DNA from: an uncultured Acetatifactor sp.
GTDB taxonomy: Bacteria > Bacillota > Clostridia > Lachnospirales > Lachnospiraceae
Reading direction: 5' to 3'
Assembly (NCBI GenBank): GCA_910589035.1
Contig: CAJUSI010000004.1
Location: 1-9,421 of the forward strand
DNA: 9,421 bases
In this document: one piece after another, positions 6,016 through 9,421 of the stretch
Layout: every line of letters begins with the position of its first letter
Position numbering within the stretch: position 1 is the first letter of the stretch
Position numbers and translations under genes: made by a program
Notes under the pieces: model-generated
What the model was told of the DNA's origin: nothing
Seen by the model: the letters and a program-made list of their open reading frames with translations, nothing else
The model's database searches: none

Positions 6016-7596
6016 TTATTCTTCCTCTTCTATCTCCATTTGTATTATTTTAGAGATGTCCACATAATTTTCTTCAAAATCACTGCCGTTCCTGACTGTC
6101 TGGATGCTTATTTCGATTTCCTTTCCGGAGAAATCGGATAACAACGTCTCCAGCCGGGTCTTATTCTCAGGGTGCTGCATAAAATAATCCGATGCCACTC
6201 CGTCCTCCATCACCATCAGCAGCTTATTATCGCCGCCCAGGCTCAGGTGTGCGGATTTCATATAGGTCCTCATGGGATTCTCCGCAGTTCCCACAATGGC
6301 AGGCCATCTGGACACTATCTGCTTCACATCCTCCGGAATCGCCTTTGGAAGTTCCGGCCTGTGCCCTGAGGCAGTCCCTGTGCCGCCTGCCCCTCCCGAT
6401 ACGCCGGAAGGCCCATCCCCCTGCACGGCAGTCACCACCAGGCCGTTCTCCAGACGCTCCTCCACCTGCCGGAGCCGATCCAGCACAGCGTCCTGTTCCG
6501 TTTCCATCTGCGGCCTGCAGAGCTTGATCAGCGCCACCTCCACCAGAATCCGCTTCTGGGCAGACAGGCGGATCTGGCCTGACAGCTCGGAAAAAATCCT
6601 GATATATCGGATAATTCTGTCCATATCCGCCAGCCCGGCTTCCTCTCTCAGCCGTTCCAGATTGTCCGCCGACATATCGATGACGTCCTCCAGGTTGTCG
6701 GAGGCCTGTACCAGCATCAAATTGCGCAGGTACCAGGTGAAATCCGTCACAAACTGTGTCAGCTCCCGCCCCTGCATCACAACCTCCTCCAGAAGCTGCA
6801 CGCAGCCCTGTACGTTCCGGTCAAGCACATGGCGCAGAAGCCTGCTGAACACTTCCGTATCCACCGCTCCCAGCACATCAAGGACCTTTTCATAAGTCAG
6901 TTCCTGTCCCAGATGAAATGCCACGCATTGATCCAGCAGGCTCAGGGCATCCCGCATGGAGCCGTCCGCCACCTTGGCAATATACCGCAGGGCTTTCTCC
7001 TCCACCTGCACGCTTTCCTCGCCCACCACCTGCCGGAGTCTCCCGGCGATGGTATCGATGGAGATGCGCTTGAAATCATACCTCTGGCACCGGGACAGGA
7101 TCGTGATGGGAAGCCTGTGGACCTCCGTGGTGGCCAGAATAAAAATCACATAGGAGGGCGGCTCTTCCAGAGTCTTCAGCAATGCGTTGAAGGCTCCTGT
7201 GGAAAGCATATGCACCTCGTCTATGATATAAACCTTGTATTTTCCTTCCGCCGGGGAATAGGAAACCTCCTCCACAATCTCACGTACATTGTCGACGCCG
7301 TTGTTGGACGCCGCATCGATCTCTATGACGTTCATGCTGGCGCCCGCGGCGATGGCGCGGCAGATGCGGCATTCGCCGCAGGGGCCGTGGGGACCGGGAT
7401 TCTCGCAGTTGACCGTCCTGGCAAAAATCTTCGCCACTGTGGTCTTGCCCGTTCCCCTTGTGCCGGTGAACAGATAGGCATGCCCGATCCTGTTCGCCCT
7501 CAGCTGATTCTGCAGCGTAGTCACTATGTGGTCCTGCCCCTTCACATCCGCAAAGGTATCCGGACGAAATTTCCGGTATAGCGCCGTGTATGACAT
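6016..7596 (-). CDS. dnaX: DNA polymerase III subunit gamma/tau
   Basis: 526 residues. DnaX is the AAA+ motor of the clamp loader that places the sliding clamp on primed DNA at the replication fork. Visible: the N-terminal YTALYRKFRPDTFADVKGQ, Walker A GTRGTGKT (45-52), a zinc module (C64, C73, C76, C79), Walker B IIDEVHML (124-131), sensor 1 ILATTE (153-158), and SRC with the arginine finger R169. Domain III follows (to about 370), then a Gly/Ser-rich linker and an acidic C-terminus. The length fits a single tau-like product; I saw no slippery A-run suggesting a programmed frameshift. The ATG at 7596 has AAGGAG 6 nt upstream. ybaB and recR lie downstream, separated by the palindrome-rich spacer. 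Confidence 0.97.
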   Translation of the reverse strand: MSYTALYRKFRPDTFADVKGQDHIVTTLQNQLRANRIGHAYLFTGTRGTGKTTVAKIFARTVNCENPGPHGPCGECRICRAIAAGASMNVIEIDAASNNGVDNVREIVEEVSYSPAEGKYKVYIIDEVHMLSTGAFNALLKTLEEPPSYVIFILATTEVHRLPITILSRCQRYDFKRISIDTIAGRLRQVVGEESVQVEEKALRYIAKVADGSMRDALSLLDQCVAFHLGQELTYEKVLDVLGAVDTEVFSRLLRHVLDRNVQGCVQLLEEVVMQGRELTQFVTDFTWYLRNLMLVQASDNLEDVIDMSADNLERLREEAGLADMDRIIRYIRIFSELSGQIRLSAQKRILVEVALIKLCRPQMETEQDAVLDRLRQVEERLENGLVVTAVQGDGPSGVSGGAGGTGTASGHRPELPKAIPEDVKQIVSRWPAIVGTAENPMRTYMKSAHLSLGGDNKLLMVMEDGVASDYFMQHPENKTRLETLLSDFSGKEIEISIQTVRNGSDFEENYVDISKIIQMEIEEEE

Positions 7597-7673
7597 AATC
7601 CACTCCTTCTGATTTCTTTCTTTTTCGGTTCACAGCCTCCTTTTCATCCCTTCCGATGTCCGGCTGTACGCCA

Positions 7674-7694
7674 AACCGCATGCATTGTGCGGTT
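7674..7694 (-). other. hairpin in the dnaX leader
   Basis: AACCGCA / TGCGGTT with a 7-nt loop sits at the predicted 5' end of the dnaX transcript. No U-run follows. The 211-bp interval 7597-7807 otherwise holds no gene; I looked for the signal recognition particle RNA often found upstream of dnaX in Firmicutes and did not see its conserved GGAAGGAAGCAGC loop. Confidence 0.55.
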
Positions 7695-7698
7695 CATG

Positions 7699-7704
7699 AT
7701 TATA
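7699..7704 (-). promoter_or_regulatory. possible -10 element for dnaX
   Basis: A perfect TATAAT on the minus strand lies 103 bp before the dnaX start codon. The -35 region (TGCCTG at 17 bp) does not match consensus, so the assignment is tentative. Confidence 0.35.
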
Positions 7705-7807
7705 GAATGCGCCAGGCAGGGCAGGCAGATTCATGGGCAGCATTTCGAAATTCCCATATATCGCCTGCAAAGCCTTATTCTAACATAGCAGACTGCTCTG
7801 CGGAAAT

Positions 7808-8884
7808 TCAGTCGCCAAAGCTGATGCCCAGGAGCTTCGCTTCCTTCACGATGGTAGCATCCGGGGATACTGCCTTAAGCTTGCCTGCCACATCCTCCAG
7901 GGGAACACGCACCACTTCACGGTTCTTATAACCCACCATGAATCCGTACTGGCCCTCCAGGATCAGCTTGCCCGCTTCCGCCCCCAGGCGGCTGGCAAAT
8001 ACACGGTCATAAGGGCAGGGACTTCCGCCTCTCTGCATATGTCCGGGAACGGTGACCCGCACCTCGGTTCCGGTCTTTTTCTGGATGGCCTCCGCCAGCT
8101 CGTAGGATACGGAGGGATGCACCATCTTCTCCAGCTTTTTCTTATATTCCTTCTTGGAAAGCTTTGCATCCTCCTTGGAAATGGCGCCTTCGGCCACCGC
8201 GATGATGGTAAAGCCGCTTCCCTTCTTATTCCTGTCCTCGATCTTCTCGATCACCTTCTTCAGGTCATAGGGGATCTCGGGAATCAGGATGATATCCGCT
8301 CCGCTGGCCATGCCGGCATTCAGGGTCAGCCACCCTACCTTGTGTCCCATGACCTCCACGATGAATACACGGCTGTGGGAAGCCGCCGTGGTATGAATGT
8401 AATCGATGGCATCCGTGGCAATATCCACCGCGCTCTGGAAGCCGAAGGTCATATCCGTTCCCCACAGATCATTATCGATGGTCTTGGGGAGAGTAACCAC
8501 ATTCAGCCCCTCCTTGCTCAGCAGGTTCGCCGTCTTGTGGGTGCCGTTCCCGCCCAGCACCACCAGGCAGTCCAGCTGCAGCTTATAGTAATTCTGCTTC
8601 ATGGCCTCCACCTTGTTCAGACCATTCTCGTCCGGATCCTGGATGGTCTTAAACGGCGTTCTGGACGTTCCCAGGATGGTGCCGCCCTTGGTCAGAATTC
8701 CCGAGAAATCCTTTCCGGTCAGCATCTGGAACTTGCTGTAGATCAACCCCTTGTAGCCGTTCTGGAATCCGTAGATCTCCACCGGCTCGCTGCTGTTGTA
8801 CAGAAGCGTCTTCACCACGCCCCTCATGGCCGCATTCAGGGCCTGGCAGTCTCCTCCGCTGGTCAGCATTCCGATTCTTTTCAT
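7808..8884 (-). CDS. pfkA: 6-phosphofructokinase, GGNGT/PKTIDND variant
   Basis: 358 residues of the PfkA family, which phosphorylates fructose 6-phosphate in glycolysis. Landmarks: MLTSGGDCQALNAAMRG (6-22), GTSRTPF (72-78), GGNGTHK (111-117), PKTIDND (133-139) with catalytic D137, EVMGHKVGWLTL (177-188), and PGHMQRGGSPCPYDR (280-294). G114 occupies the position that is Gly in ATP enzymes and Asp in PPi enzymes, whereas K134 is the Lys typical of PPi and mixed-type enzymes. N113 replaces the usual Mg-contacting Asp (E. coli D103), and H181 stands where E. coli has R171. The phosphate donor therefore cannot be settled from sequence. The ATG at 8884 has GGAGG just upstream. It has its own promoter and leader hairpin and no clear terminator before dnaX. 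Confidence 0.93.
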   Translation of the reverse strand: MKRIGMLTSGGDCQALNAAMRGVVKTLLYNSSEPVEIYGFQNGYKGLIYSKFQMLTGKDFSGILTKGGTILGTSRTPFKTIQDPDENGLNKVEAMKQNYYKLQLDCLVVLGGNGTHKTANLLSKEGLNVVTLPKTIDNDLWGTDMTFGFQSAVDIATDAIDYIHTTAASHSRVFIVEVMGHKVGWLTLNAGMASGADIILIPEIPYDLKKVIEKIEDRNKKGSGFTIIAVAEGAISKEDAKLSKKEYKKKLEKMVHPSVSYELAEAIQKKTGTEVRVTVPGHMQRGGSPCPYDRVFASRLGAEAGKLILEGQYGFMVGYKNREVVRVPLEDVAGKLKAVSPDATIVKEAKLLGISFGD

Positions 8885-8914
8885 TTCCCTTTCCTCCTGT
8901 CATTTTTTATTTTG

Positions 8915-8949
8915 GGCAACGGTGCGCCCCCACGGCGCATTCCATTGCC
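8915..8949 (-). promoter_or_regulatory. strong hairpin in the pfkA leader
   Basis: In the minus-strand RNA, GGCAAUGG (8949-8942) pairs with CCGUUGCC (8922-8915), including one U-G wobble, and the inner UGCGCC pairs with GGCGCA around a 5-nt loop, leaving a 2-nt bulge. A second GGCAAC at 8956-8951 could pair perfectly with the same GUUGCC, giving an alternative fold. The ribosome binding site lies about 20 nt downstream. It is not followed by a U-run, so it is not a simple terminator. Confidence 0.65.
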
Positions 8950-8986
8950 TGTTGCCTCTGCGCCCGGTCTGTATGTTCTATCTAAA

Positions 8987-9015
8987 ATATTACCCTTTTC
9001 CTGATAAATTTGCAA
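8987..9015 (-). promoter_or_regulatory. pfkA promoter
   Basis: On the minus strand TTGCAA (9015-9010), a 17-bp spacer and TATAAT-like TAATAT (8992-8987). The predicted start near 8980 gives a leader of about 95 nt containing the 8915-8949 hairpin. The promoter is back to back with the plus-strand promoter at 9044-9072. Confidence 0.7.
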
Positions 9016-9043
9016 CCTTTCTGGAAAAAATCATTTCTGACTC

Positions 9044-9072
9044 TTGAAAAAATCGAAATAATGCTTTAGAAT
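9044..9072 (+). promoter_or_regulatory. original tRNA-Ser promoter (now upstream of the truncated copy)
   Basis: On the plus strand TTGAAA (9044-9049), a 17-bp spacer and TAGAAT (9067-9072). The predicted start near 9079 lies 56 bp before the truncated tRNA copy and about 248 bp before the intact tRNA. A-tracts at 9025-9030 and 9047-9052, 22 bp apart, may bend the DNA or act as UP elements for this promoter and that of pfkA. Confidence 0.65.
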
Positions 9073-9102
9073 AAGGGAGTGCCATACAGCATGGCTGCTA
9101 CA

Positions 9103-9174
9103 TCTTTTTGGGGCTGATGTTGCAGATATGACACGGAGAGTTATCGAAGCGGTCATAACGAGCTGCACTCGAAA
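9103..9174 (+). repeat. 72-bp direct repeat, left copy
   Basis: Bases 9103-9174 are identical to 9295-9366. The repeat holds 32 bp of 5' flank plus the first 40 nt of tRNA-Ser, through the end of the anticodon loop. The offset between copies is 192 bp. It has the form of a paired attachment site. Confidence 0.97.
9135..9174 (+). pseudogene. truncated tRNA-Ser(CGA), 5' half only
   Basis: The sequence equals the acceptor 5' strand, D arm, anticodon stem and loop of the intact tRNA at 9327, then diverges exactly after the anticodon loop. The following bases (ACGAG) cannot close the anticodon stem and no T arm or acceptor 3' strand follows. It cannot make a functional tRNA. The junction instead creates a 6-bp hairpin, CACTCG/CGAGTG. 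Confidence 0.9.
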
Positions 9175-9294
9175 ACGAGTGACCACTTTGGAACCACTTC
9201 TCCAGAAACCCTTGATTTTTCGGGGCTTTTGCGGTATTATTTACAACTGAATTTACTTTAGTTCTCTCCATCAGTTCTCTCCTTTTTCCAAAGG
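9175..9294. mobile_element. 120-bp remnant between tRNA-Ser repeats (putative integrated element scar)
   Basis: This segment separates the two 72-bp repeats. It contains an 8-bp perfect inverted repeat near its ends (CTTTGGAA 9186-9193, TTCCAAAG 9286-9293), a direct pair ACCACTT (9182-9188, 9193-9199), and a direct pair AGTTCTCTCC (9260-9269, 9273-9282). These could be recombinase arm sites. No integrase gene is present. An open frame across it on the minus strand (9406-9098) is mostly antisense tRNA and is not a gene. The interpretation as a deleted element is inference. Confidence 0.5.
9212..9240 (+). promoter_or_regulatory. replacement promoter for the intact tRNA-Ser
   Basis: Inside the insert, TTGATT (9212-9217), a 17-bp spacer and TATTAT (9235-9240) form a good sigma-A type promoter on the plus strand. 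The predicted start near 9247 gives an 80-nt leader to the intact tRNA at 9327. It would compensate for the separation of that gene from its original promoter. Confidence 0.6.
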
Positions 9295-9366
9295 TCTTTT
9301 TGGGGCTGATGTTGCAGATATGACACGGAGAGTTATCGAAGCGGTCATAACGAGCTGCACTCGAAA
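9295..9366 (+). repeat. 72-bp direct repeat, right copy
   Basis: Identical to 9103-9174. It supplies the 5' flank and 5' half of the intact tRNA-Ser. Identity ends at 9366, the last base of the anticodon loop. Confidence 0.97.
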
Positions 9367-9417
9367 TGCAGTTGTCCTTTACTGGGCACGTGGGTTCGAA
9401 TCCCACACTCTCCGCCA
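9327..9417 (+). tRNA. tRNA-Ser (anticodon CGA)
   Basis: Complete cloverleaf with CCA encoded. The acceptor stem is GGAGAGT (9327-9333) with ACTCTCC (9407-9413), discriminator G9414, CCA 9415-9417. The anticodon stem is CTGCA/TGCAG (9355-9359, 9367-9371) and the loop CTCGAAA has anticodon CGA at 9362-9364, reading UCG. A long variable arm (about 9372-9389), as expected for serine, precedes the T arm GTGGG-TTCGAAT-CCCAC (9390-9406). The 5' half is shared exactly with the truncated copy upstream. Confidence 0.97.
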
Positions 9418-9421
9418 GAAA

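Noticed and set aside
6016..7596. Programmed frameshift in dnaX producing a gamma form
   Set aside because: I saw no A-rich slippery run followed by a hairpin on the coding strand.
7597..7807. Signal recognition particle RNA upstream of dnaX
   Set aside because: The region contains a GGACATCGGAAGGG string slightly reminiscent of it, but the conserved GGTCCGGAAGGAAGCAGC loop is absent.
9098..9406. Minus-strand open frame of 102 codons across the tRNA-Ser repeats
   Set aside because: Most of it is antisense to two tRNA copies (giving a repeated SAARYDRFDNSPC string) and it has no convincing start context; this is a known type of spurious frame.

Overview
This window looks like chromosome from an anaerobic Clostridia member, most likely family Lachnospiraceae. 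The reasons are moderate GC, strong AGGAGG ribosome binding sites, the 5' end of a Firmicutes-type 16S rRNA gene, a DUF5711-type envelope protein, and a phosphofructokinase of the GGNGT/PKTIDND type that I associate with this family. All protein genes and the rRNA operon lie on the minus strand; only a tRNA gene at the right edge is on the plus strand. The window is mainly housekeeping sequence, and the unusual material is in the intergenic regions.

From right to left, which is the direction of transcription: pfkA (8884-7808) has a clear promoter and a strong leader hairpin. dnaX (7596-6016) is followed by a 215-bp spacer unusually rich in palindromes. Then come ybaB/ebfC (5800-5456) and recR (5456-4860), which overlap by one base and form the classical dnaX-ybaB-recR recombination/replication group, and galM (4833-3787). 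A three-gene envelope group follows: a membrane-anchored LysM protein with a 15-residue repeat linker (3679-2261), a DUF5711-type single-pass membrane protein (2190-988), and a CvpA-family polytopic membrane protein (963-436). An rRNA operon starts immediately afterwards, with two promoters (P1 and P2), a leader of about 330 nt, and the first 46 nt of 16S rRNA running off the left edge.

At the right edge, a plus-strand tRNA-Ser(CGA) gene shows the scar of a recombination event. A 72-bp exact direct repeat, made of the 5' flank plus the 5' half of the tRNA up to the anticodon loop, occurs twice, 192 bp apart. The 120 bp between the copies carries its own promoter-like sequence, so the intact tRNA now seems to have a replacement promoter and a replacement 5' half. 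This fits the collapsed remnant of an element that integrated at the anticodon loop.

Other points of interest are: the multi-arm palindromic element between dnaX and ybaB, with an adjacent consensus promoter pointing antisense into dnaX; a nearly perfect 18-bp inverted repeat that covers the ribosome binding site of the LysM gene; and unusual active-site residues in the phosphofructokinase. I found no complete mobile element, CRISPR array, defence system or toxin gene.
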